Positions 34,732-46,800 of a stretch of DNA of 64,000 nt are shown piece after piece. Under the pieces are notes generated by a model. That model made no database searches. It worked only from the letters and a program-made list of their open reading frames with translations, and was not told the origin of the DNA. Position 1 is the stretch's first letter. Each line of letters begins with the position of its first letter. Source of the stretch: Triatoma infestans (lineage: Eukaryota > Arthropoda > Insecta > Hemiptera > Reduviidae); the NCBI GenBank assembly GCA_011037195.1, contig JAAEAF010006466.1, forward strand, positions 1-64,000, read 5' to 3'. The translations under genes and the position numbers were made by a program.

Positions 34732-34837
34732 TTTTCTCCCAATATCACTCCATTTTTGACAAACTTTTGAAATCTTTTACAAAAATATAATACAAAAATT
34801 AAAATTTTCTCTTAAAACAACAAATTCCAGGAATGAT

Positions 34838-37800
34838 TTAGATTTTATTTAAAATAATATTTTCTAATAGTTGTGAAAGCTTTTTGGAATCTGCTGCAAA
34901 TTTTCTTATACCTTCGGAAAGTTTATCTGTAGCCATTTCATCTTCATTCAACATCCAACGGAATGTTGCTTCGTCCATTTCAATTTGACTTAATGACATT
35001 TTACAAGCTGAAAAACAAAATCTGATTAATATTATAATCGACAAAATTATCTTAAAATTACATATTTTGTTATGTTTGGCCGTTGTTAATAAAAAACACA
35101 AAATATTGGTTGGCTGGGGCAAAAAAAAAAATTTTTTTACTTTGAAAGTTATATTATATCAACTGTTGACGACCCCTCCCTGACTGTCAGGCCAGACCAC
35201 ATTCATTTAATACCTGACAGCTTCAATTCTTACGCTATGACCAAACGATTTCGGTTCACAGTATACTTTGCTGCACCAAACTGTAACGCTTATTACATTG
35301 GTGAATCAAAATAGCACTTCGAAAGAGACTTAGACAACCTGAACTGGACGTATCTGGAAAAACGTGACTACCGCCCTCACGAAACAAGCAATTACCCTCG
35401 CCCATTCCTTTGATTTCCATAATGTGTCTATCTTAAACACCTATTCCAACTATGTGACGGTTTTTTCTGAACATTAACCTCAATCCTAACTACATCAACT
35501 ACAAAATTCAAGGGCGTCATCACTTCCTCCTCCTACAACATTTTCCGCTTCATTAAAAAAGGCCCCCGCCTGTAAATTATACTCACCAACTTTTACACCT
35601 CTCACTCATTTTTACCTTCTCTTATCGTAGTAAGAGAAGCATTCCTCTTATATATTCATTTTATATTTATTCGTTTATTTACTTTATAATTATTCATTTA
35701 TTTTTTCCCTTCTACCTCTCCTTTTAGTGTTGTATTTCTGTTTTATTTTTACTTTTGTGTTGGTTAATATTTCGTTTATTCTTCTAATCTATAATGCTTC
35801 TGTTATTTAACTCTCTATTATTCTAACTACATATTTGTAATTGTAGTTTCTTTCTTTGTTTGTTTTTTTCCATTCAGATCCTGGAGTGGGACACCAGAGG
35901 TGAACGAAACGTCGATAATAAATAAACTTTTAAAATCAATAAGTTTTTTTTTAATCCAGTCAACCAACATTTTGATTGTTTTAGGTATTTTTACTAAATG
36001 TTCTTGAATATTATAAGGATGTGAGAACCCCTAAACTATTAATAAAACCAGACTTTTAATTGAAGCACGAACAACTTCAACTCACCTCCTAGAAACCTAA
36101 CATTAAGTTTTCCAGAGAAAAGTTTTTTAAACAAAGTAATACGTCTATACAGGGTGTCCCATTTAACGGGCCACTTTTGAAATAACTCTTAAACGAAGCA
36201 AGATATCTAAAGAGTGAACATATCCTTTGTTGAAGTATTTTCGCTCTAGTTTATGATGGTAATGGTTTTTGATTTTATTGCCGCCTTACACCTTAAATCG
36301 GTGGTTGAAAGTGGCGATCCAGCGTTCGTTTTCCCACGTTTTACTACTTATTGAAAACTATTAAAAAAAAATTGAAGAAACTATTAAAAAAAATTGAAGT
36401 TAATTTCACTTCAACATTTCAAACCGCTGCCGAGAATTCAACCATAAAGATTTAATTTTCGTCGTTTATTCCCTATTTTTTTGTTTTGTAAACTAAAATT
36501 ATAAGCGGATTTTCTTATTCATTTCTAATATATAATGGGTTCATCAAATGCTGTTAAAACTTAAAAGCTATTTTAAAACCATAAGGGACTTAAAAATCAG
36601 GTAAAACATCATTAAAACAAAACAATTTTCCAGTTTATTTACAAAAATCGATAATAAAATATTTCCTATTTATTCAAAATGACCTCCTCGGCTTAAACAG
36701 CACACGCGCAGTCGCTGCTGAATATATGAAATTGCTAATCGTATCATGTCTGCCAGAATTGCTAAGCAGGTTTGGATTAAGTCTTCTCTAAGTGCTTCTG
36801 GAGTTGTTTAGTTCCTTGGCAAAAATTTTTTCTTTGAGATTTCCCCCAAAGAAAGAAATCAAGACGGCTTAAATCTAGCGACCTGGAAGGCCAGCTTACC
36901 GGTCCCTGACTCCAATCCAGCGGTTACTGAACATCTGTCAGTTAATGTTTGATGCGGAATGGCTGGAGGCAAAACTATTGGGCAAGAATACGCCAAGAGT
37001 TACAACAGTTGCTGGAGGATGTGCCACTGAATGTCAGAACAAGAATGTGGTTCCAACAAGATGGTTGTCCCGCGCACTATGCCGTGGGAGAGAAGAGAAT
37101 GAATGAGAAGTGAATAAAAGAAATTAAAAATCCAGTGCAAAACACTCACACTAGTTTCTCTTACTCCTATTAATACAATTATATATAAAATAAGAAATTT
37201 TCTTTAAACTACAAATGTTATACTTTGTTCTAAAATAAATATAGAGGTGGTGGGGAGTACAAGTAACTATCCAGCCAGATAGTATAATGATTATATTACG
37301 CCAAAAGAAAGTGTCAATAATATTAAACAAACATCTTTGAAATTTAACTTCGCAGATTCCTCAGAACTACCTAAACATTTTTCAGAAAAATGTTTCAAAT
37401 ATAAGTGATAGGTTTTAATATGTGGAGTTACTATTTCAAGTTTCAAAAAAAATTGTTATGGTCGGTCATTTACGAAAAAAAAAAAAACTCAAAAACTTTC
37501 CTACCCCTATTCTATAAAGTCGCACTTCCGGTTAACCGACTTCCTTCAAATATGGAATTCTAGCAAATTATTATACAGGTGGCAGAACCATATATTGTAG
37601 TGAGGTGGTACTTCTGAGCAAACCTTAATGGCTACTGTTCTCTCTGGACCCCCAAAAATCAATTTTCTCAGGAATATATTTCAAACAAAAATGTATAAAT
37701 AACACACCAACTTTAAATAAAAATTGCTGGTTGATGGATCTTGTCCGAAACCTTCGTGTTATACCTAAAGGATGAGGTGTAGTACCTAAACTGGACAAGA

Positions 37801-40800
37801 AATTTGAGATACCTGCGACTTTTTCGTTTTTGAAATATTTTGTTTTACATATGTGTATATGTCACAGACCATTCGCCAATAACAGTTTTTTCGTACTCAC
37901 TGGTCCTTAAAACATGTATTTCCGGAGAAAAGTCAATTTCAAAAATTTGACACGCTACCAACACTTCTTACCAACAGTAAGAGAAATGTTTTTGGTGTTC
38001 GTTACGACCGCTGTGTTCAATCTTGTAAATTGGATGTTGAGGTTCGGCCATACAAAAGAACTCTTTTTAAATTTCTACCGACGTTTCGGTAAATTTATTG
38101 CCTTTTCAGGGTAAAAATTTTCAGTTGTAAATAATTCTAACTGAAAATGTTTACCCTGAAGAAGGCAATAAATTTGCCGAAACGTCAGTAGAAAATTAAA
38201 AAGAGTTCTTTTGTATGACCGAACCTCAACATCCAATTTACTAGTAAGAGAAATTAAAAAAAAAAAACAAAAATCAAATAAAACTGGTAAGTCTACGAAC
38301 TATTCAGAAACTAATTTTCAAAGTTCTTTTAAAAACAGCAATTTTTACCTAAATTTGGATCCAGCTTTCGTAAAACTGGTTCAGTTGAATTTTTCAGTTC
38401 ATCCAACAATTTTGGACTTATTGTCAACAAATCACATCCAGCTAATTCTCTGACTTCACCTGAAAATGTTTCAAAATTAAAAAGAAGAAGAAAAATCTGT
38501 TGAGAAACAATCACACGACTAATAAAGTTAATACACTTTTCACTAAATGTTTAACTGGCCAGTAGTATTAAATAAATACTATAAATAACAAAAGTGTTTG
38601 CGTTTTTGGCTGTTTTACTTTTATGAGTATTAAAAAATAAGATTTACCAGTTTATTCTTCAAGGTATAATCCATTGTTACTAATTATTTCAACCCATTTT
38701 TGTGCCAGTAATTCAATTCCTCTTTGAAACCACGAAGGTTCTTTGGAGGCAAAGAATTCAATACAAGCTGCTTTAACCTCCTCTCTAAATTTTTTTACCC
38801 CGAAGAAAAATGAGCCATGAATCGGAATAAGTGATAATCCGAAGGAGAGAGGTCTGGGCTATAAGCAGGGTGAGAAAGAAGTTAACTCCAGCTCATTAAT
38901 TTTTGAGCCAGCCTGACAGGAAGTGTATGGTCTTGTATTATCTTGCTGCAGAAGAACTTTTTTTCTGTTGACTAAAGAAAGGTAATTTTCGGCCACAACA
39001 GCGTGGGCCCTATCCAATTGTGCTGAATTGAGTTCATATATGACAGCCCGCCCATCGGGAACCAACTCAAAATGCACCACTACTTCAAAGTTCCACCACA
39101 CACAGAGCATTATCTTTCTCTCAAACCTTTTCCTTCGAGAATAGGAAGAGCAGACTGGGCAGACATAACCCACTATTTTAGCGTGCTGGGCTTGTTAAAG
39201 TATACCCACTCTTCATCGCAAGTGACAATTCGCTTTATAAATCGAACCACTTGGATTTTTAAGAAGAGTTTCCTATGTGGGTTTTTGTGAGGTGGGTTTC
39301 GTGGGGGATAGTCCTACAGAGCAGTCCAAAATGTCATGCAAGTGTCTATTTATGGTAGAGTGAGATACTCCTGCACATTTTCTAGTGCATGTCAGCTTCT
39401 ACAGCTTCTCCTGAAATAGTTGGGTCAAGGGACCTTGCTTACTTTCAAGGCTCATATCTCCTTCCTTGAAAATTTTAAACCAATAGTGCGCAGTACGAAT
39501 TGACAAAACATTGACACCCTCAACTTTAGAAATTTCTCGAGCTGCCTTTTATAAAATAATGCTGCAATATCGCCCGAATTTCAAAATTTAATTCACTCAT
39601 TTCATAATTTTTCTAAATTCTGACGGTCAAAACTAAATACTGTTACATACAAGTGAATGTCAAGTAATCAGTATTAAGTGACCAAAGTGCAATATCAACG
39701 CTATGTTTATTTAAAAAGTTCATTCAACTAAATGAAAGAAAAAACGGCCAGACTTTTGATACACCATATGGTAAGAGGTGGAAGTTGTACTTATTGGTTT
39801 CCCTAAGCGGCTACTTGAATGGGACTACCTTGTATGGTAGCACGCTCCTTTCTCTGAACTCCCAGCAACATTTGTAATACATAGTTTAAAAAGTTAAGCC
39901 ATAAGTGCTGGTTAACCGATTTTATTTACAAAATATCTAGGAATGCATTCAATATAGGTTAATGTAGATGGTAGAACAGTATACGGTATATCAACAAATT
40001 GGAGCCATCGCAATACTTCCACTTACCACAGTAAGTAGAAGCAATAAGGGCATTTTTGTGATAAATTTATGTGATATATGACATAAATGTCATTATTGCT
40101 TCTACTTACTATGGTAAGTGGATGTATTGCGATGGCTCCAATTTGATATTGAAAATCAATAACTTACCAACATTACGAAAAGAGGCGCCCATGACAGACG
40201 TCTTTATGCCAAATTTCTTGAAATAATTATAAATTTCTGTAACAGATTTTACACCAGGATCTTCTTCTGGTGCAAATGATTTTTTGCCAGTTTTCTGGAT
40301 GTGCCTTAAACAAGAACAAAAAAATCTGGTGTGAAACACTCATACGACTTTCTCTTACTGCAGTTTATACAGATTTATCTGACAAATTTTCTTCAAACTA
40401 TAACTTTTGTTTGTCTTTTAAACCAATTGGAGAATCTAAAGTTACTAAAATAACTTTTGTAGGAAGCGTACACATCCCCTCCCACAAAACTTCTTTAAAT
40501 GAACTTTCTTAAAAAAAAAAAAAGACTCTTGTTAATATAATTTTTAATGAAATCCGTCGTGTATTTATGGATAAAACCGTAGATAACGAAAATAACTTCA
40601 GTAAATCATTTCCGCCAACCGATTTTCTTCAAAATCAGAATTCTGACAACTTTAATATTATTTCGATGAATTCCTAAAAAACAAATCACGCCAACATAAG
40701 AATAGGAATTACAAACAAACAAATTTGCCACATTCACATACATCGGAAACCACACACACAAACTCAGAAACTGGGCATCAAGACATCTTTCAGAACTAAC

Positions 40801-43800
40801 AATAAATTAGGCAACAAAATCCGCATATGTACCGAGGACTACTGACATGTATTACAGTAGCGGGGTTTATGAATTGAAATGTCCGGACTGTAGCATTTAC
40901 GTTGGCCAGACAAGCAGAAAAATCAGGGAACGATTTTCCGAACACATCGGATCCTACAAATATCACATAATCGACTCGAACTACGACAACCACCTACACG
41001 TAAACAAACACAAACCCGTCGACATCTCCACTGCGCTACGGTTGATACATCCAGACACAAAAGGAAGACGACTGGACATACTCGAACAACTTAAAATATA
41101 TAAACATAAGACACAAAACTTAATAAACAAAATTCGCTAGTGAACCACTATTCAAAACCATCTCCTCACAATAACAATAAAAAAAGCAATAAACAATACA
41201 TAACACATCTGAATCAAATAGTTTCTGAATAATATATGCGATTTGAAAATGTTAAACATGAAATGTTAATTGTGGACTGTGAATTGCACGCTACATGAAG
41301 GTCGAATAGCATGCTTATATAATTTTTCACTGATATTTATAAGAAGTTTGTATTTAAGCTCCATAACCCATATTTAAGTTTATACGTGCGTGAATAGTGT
41401 ATGTGAATTGTGAAAGGTAAAATGTAAAATATACATTAAGTGATAAGATGATAAGAGAATATCAAATAGCATGATTGAATAAATTAATTGTTTAAACAAC
41501 TTATTCATTTATACTATCTTACACTCATTCACTTCGTTTTTTATCAATTATTATCAATAATTATTCCACAGTGGTCTTACAAGGGACCCAGTAGCCTTTC
41601 GTTTTGTTCTACACTCAAAGAACAATTAAAAAATAATAAGATGGTATGGGTAATTAACTATCAATGTAAATTTCCTCCAAAAACGTAATTTAAGTTACAC
41701 ATCCCCACCTTGTTTGACGTTTCCATTTTTTTAAAGGAACAATGTATACAAGTCTTTTAAAAGTGAAAAACAACATGTGACCCTACCCAGATAAAAAACT
41801 CCCTCTTAACCTAGTTAGGCCTTAAAAAAGCACTTTAAAAACCAGTGTATAAACTGAATTTGCTCTGTGCAAGTATCACAGAACTGTTTTGAAAAAATAT
41901 CCTGATGATGCGCGAACGCCCGAAACCGGTCGATGACCGCAAAAAGAAGCATGCTGTCATGGAAAATATCTCTGATGCTTTCCAGCCCCGCGGACCTAAC
42001 CATAACAATAAAAGGAAATCGTTAAAGCCGTTTTCAAGAAAAGCGCAAAAGACTGAAATATCCGTTCAGTCCAGTGCTGGTACTTCCGTCCGGTTCATCG
42101 ATTTTGACCAAAACCTTATTGTACGTCTTAGTCGCTTTGATAGAACATAAACTAATAAACTGAACATCCTGCGATTTTCCAATTTTGTGTTCTGCTGATC
42201 ACACAGAAATTAATTCGCATAATTCTAGCGCAGCCTGCAATAGGCTTAAATCATAAAGTTGCATAAAATTACTGCAAACTATAATAGTGTTGTGGAACTG
42301 ACATTCCTACAGTTCAAGTCAACTACTAGTTCTCTCAAAGTGATTTTTAGGTCTAAAATTCCTTTAATATTGGCAAGATAATACTAGAATAGGCTAAATT
42401 CATAAAACTATTACAGTAATGCAAACTAAATAGAGTTGTACGGTTCTCTGTACTGACATGCCTAAAAGTTAAGAGTTTACTTACCAATCCAAGATTCGCC
42501 CAACAAATGGTGAAATCAATGTGACTTTAGCATTACCACAAGCGACAGCTTGACAGAACGAAAATATAAGCGTTAAGTTGCAATGGATTCCATATTGCTC
42601 TTCAAGTACCCTAAAATTTATGAAAGGAAATTAAAAAATAAAAAATATGTAATAGGTACAGCTAGGGGCTGCGCCCCCGAGACCGTCGTTTTCTAGTCAA
42701 GTGTGGAACAAACACAACTTTCTCTTACTTCACCTAATACAGTTATGTATAAAATGACAAATTTTCTTTAAATTTCAAATTTTGCTCATATGTCCTAACA
42801 TAAATATACAGATAGTGGAGGGACAAGTGCCAACCTACCAACCCAAGCAGGTAAAGAATGATTTCATATTTCATTGTAGAGACGCCAATAATAATCGACA
42901 AACACATTTGAATTTTGATGTTTCGATTCCTCAGAACCACCGAACAACAATTTTTTCAGAAATATGTTTCAAATAAAAGTGATACATTTTTATCTATGCA
43001 GCAAGCATTCCAAGTTTAAAGAAAATCATTGTAAGTGTTTTCGTGAAAATTCAAAAAACTTAAAAAACCTATTCTGTAAAATCGTACTTACAGTAAACTG
43101 ATTTTCTTCAAATTTGGAATCCTATCAATGCTTCTAATGTGTATTAAAATTTGTAGGTGGTAAAACTATATTATACTGAAGTGGTACTTTAGAGGACTTA
43201 TCTATGCAGCAAGCATTCCAAGTTTAAAGAAAATCATTGTAAGTGTTTTCGGGAAAATTCAAAAAACTCAAAAAACCTATTCAGTAAAATCGTACTTACA
43301 GTAAACTGATTTTCTTCAAATTTGGAATCCTATCAATGCTTCTAAGTGTATTAAAATTTGTAGGTGGTAAAACTACATATTATACTGAAGTGGTACTTTA
43401 GAGGAAAGCATAACGCTACTGTTGCCCACCGGAAACCACCCAAAAAATAGATTTTCCTAGAAAAATATTTCAAATAAAAGTGATAGGCACTAATGTGTAT
43501 AGATGGATACTTTACGAAATTTACAGAAAATCGTTGGAGCCATTTTCGAGAAAATCACGGAATATCGCAAAAACTATACAAAATAAAGTAGCTCTTTCGG
43601 TTGATGGATTTTGCCCGAAATCTTCGTGTCTAATGCGGTGGTATTGCCTAAATTGAATACCAAGTTGTAGCTTCCTACGACTTATCGATTTTGAGATATT
43701 TTATTGATACCGATTTTACTGGAATTAGAAATTCTAGCAATCCTTCAAATATATATACCTTATAAGTGGAAGAATCATACATTGTGCGGAAGTAGTACTT

Positions 43801-46800
43801 TAAAAGAAAGCTAAACATTATAAAATCGTCGAAGGAAAACAAAAAACGTGGTACATTAAGGGAAAACTCCAAAAAAACAATTTCCCAGGACAATGTTGTG
43901 GTGGTTGGTTCCGCAGAGCTGGAAAGCATCAGAGACATTTTCCGAGGTAGCCTGCTTCATTTTGCGGCCATCGACCGGTTTCGGGCGTTCGCCCATTTTC
44001 AGGATACATTTTTCAGACAGTGTGAAACACAGACTTGCACAGAGCAAATTCAGTTTAGACAATCAAATTGAACACTGAATTTGCTCTGTGCAAGTCGTGT
44101 GTTGTCACACTGTCTGAAAAACGCATCCTGAAGATGGGCGAACGCCCGAAACCGGTCGATGACCACAAAATGAAGCAGGCTACCACGGAAAATGTCTCTG
44201 ATCCCAGGAAAATGTTTGAAATAAAAGTGATAGGTATTTATGTATTTAGATACTTCACGAAGTAAAGAGAAAATCGCAAACGAAAAAAATCAATAAAGTC
44301 GCAGAATTTTGACCAAAACCTCATGTCAGATGCGATGGTGGCTACCTAAACATAATATCAAGTTTGAACTGCCTGCGATTTTTCGTTTTTGAGCTTCTTT
44401 GTTCACAAACACACAGACCGTTCGCTAAAAACATTTTTTCATATTCAGGGAACCCCAAAACTTCGGGGAAAACGCAATTTCGAAAATCTTGCACGATCGC
44501 AAGAAAGTGTAAGGGTCGGTCAACGCCACAACAATAGCCACCACCCTAGTTCAACGCACACTTTATTTAGTATTAATATAGCGCAATAACTATATATCAA
44601 AAATTATAATATATCAAATACAATGAGTATACTTAAAACTTAACAGCTTCCACAATACATTTAATATTTTTACCCGAAGTCACAAGTACAATCAACTTCA
44701 CCGAGTTCACGGTCCACAGTGACCTCTACTACCAACTTGCGTATATCAAATACCCCAATTAGCCCCACGGCTATTAGTCTAACATAACATCCATTAATTC
44801 TCTTACATATTCGAATTCCCAGTTAACCCCACAACTATTTCTCTAAATTAACATCTAATGCACAGCTTACAGATAGCAATTACCCGACTGGCTATATTAC
44901 CCGACACTGGCATATAGCATACAGCAATTACCCCGACTGGCACTTACCACAAACTATTGATCTCAGATTAGCGAACACTATCTTTGCTAGACCAGCACTA
45001 GATAGGATACTTCTGATGGAAGTGTGAATCAGGCTTGTGGACAAATCGCAGAAGGGTACGGGACCGATATAAAAGAAGCCCTTGGAGCCCGCGCTCCAGC
45101 GCATTTGCCTTCTCATTGCCCAGAAATTTCGTATTCCCGGAAGTACATATTCTAAGAATTAGTTATTAAAAGTGATACGGAATGGACGGCTTACTATTAG
45201 CAATGGACAGTAATTCATGTTCTACAACGTGGTTGATAGATTTACTGATTACAGGGGCGCTTAATATGAATAAAGGTGAGGTTTTCTTTGCTCCAATAAT
45301 CAGGCAGAACAATTAGCAATATTACAAGCTCTAAGGTGGTTATTGTCATTAAGTAAAAAGCACGTACTATGGCAAGTGAAATTTTTAACTAACAGTCAAG
45401 TTGCGCTAGATGCCTTACTAAATTATAAGAAGCAAACTCCACTTGTATTTAGGATACGGCAATTGCTACTGGAGCTACAGGATAGGGTATCCATCCAATT
45501 TATTTGGATAAAGGCACGCTCGGAAATGAAAGAGTCAATTTTCTTGCAAAGCAAGCAGCAATAAATGAGAATCTGGAAGAGAGTTACAGTAAGTGTCCAA
45601 TTTCCTACCTATGGAAATGTTGTAGAGATCGCAGCTTAAAAGAATGCGTTTCTTTATAAATTTAATGATTTGCGGCCAGTTTTCAGATTACATCCTCAAA
45701 GGGACAGTTTACCAGAGAATATTTTCCGGCTGTTGCCGATCGCCTGAAGATAAAAAACTTCATTTCTGAACACAGAAACTATTCAACAGAACATGGAAAA
45801 TTGAGATCATATTTGGCTGGATTTAAAATAATGGATTCAGGCGATTGCCCTTGTGGGAGTGGGCAACTGCAAACGGTGGATCATCTTCTTTACCAGTGCA
45901 CACTGTTGGATGCTAACAGAAAACCGTTTATTCCGCGAGCTTCCTCACTGACGTACATATGGCCACCCGGGAAGACAAAACTATTAAATGAAGACTTTAT
46001 ACGAAACTAAACATTTTATTAAAACTCTGGACTTTGATTTACCATAAAAAGAAAAAAAATAATTTATATTTAGAGTGAAGTAATTAATGTTTTTTGTTAA
46101 TTATGTTGACATATTGTGACATGTTTGGTACATATTTGTTAAAGTATTTTGTTTATATGTAACTGTTATGTTTGATTGCATGTAATACTTGTATGTGGAG
46201 CATGCTGAAATAAAGTTTATTTAAAAAAAAAAGCCCTCTGCTGGACCCCGCCGCCTCGCTCTCTCTCTCTCGCTCTAGAAAGAAGAACTGGGGCTACTCA
46301 ACAACACAGATCAACCACATCCACAAGGACATCGCTCTTCTACTCGGCCAACACCGGCCGGACCCAATCAGGCTGGCCGCGTGGTTTCACCGCCCTAATT
46401 CTCGCCTACTCAGGGGCCCGTGAGGTCCAGTATTGCCACACTATTACCACGCGCCACCACGCTAGCTGGCACTCTTGCACAACACTGGCCTCGATTCTCT
46501 ATTGCACCACACCACTATAGAAAGTAAAAACAAAAATTATTTTATTATGAGATAGGTAAGCAGCTATCAGGGGCGTCGCCCCCGAAACTCCTGTCTTTTT
46601 CTAATCATAACTGCTAAGCAATATTCTCTGCAGCTTTCTCCGCATTTCTTATTCCACAATAGAGTTTCAGGGAGGCCAACCCCATAAAGGGAGTTGCTGT
46701 ACTTATCGTTATCAGTCACGTCGCATTAACATCTACGCGAACATGTCTCAACCCACCAGAAACCATTTCCTTATGAACATCAGTTTTTTTTTTAATGACA

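Larger units (their letters stand above)
44508..46518 (+). mobile_element. Probable solo LTR, split by a LINE 3' end
   Basis: Begins TGTAAGGGTCGG right after AGAAAG (44502-44507), and AGAAAG follows again at 46519-46524, a candidate 6-base target duplication. The left part (44508 to about 45150) has a TATA box at 45068. The right part (about 46232-46518) is C-rich, with a (CT)n run at 46258-46275. The middle (about 45170-46231) is a LINE 3' end. The 3' terminus does not end in the usual CA, so the boundary or the LTR assignment is uncertain. Confidence 0.5.

Noticed and set aside
37914..38114. 66-codon plus frame
   Set aside because: Made of family A end and the minus arm of an inverted hammerhead pair.
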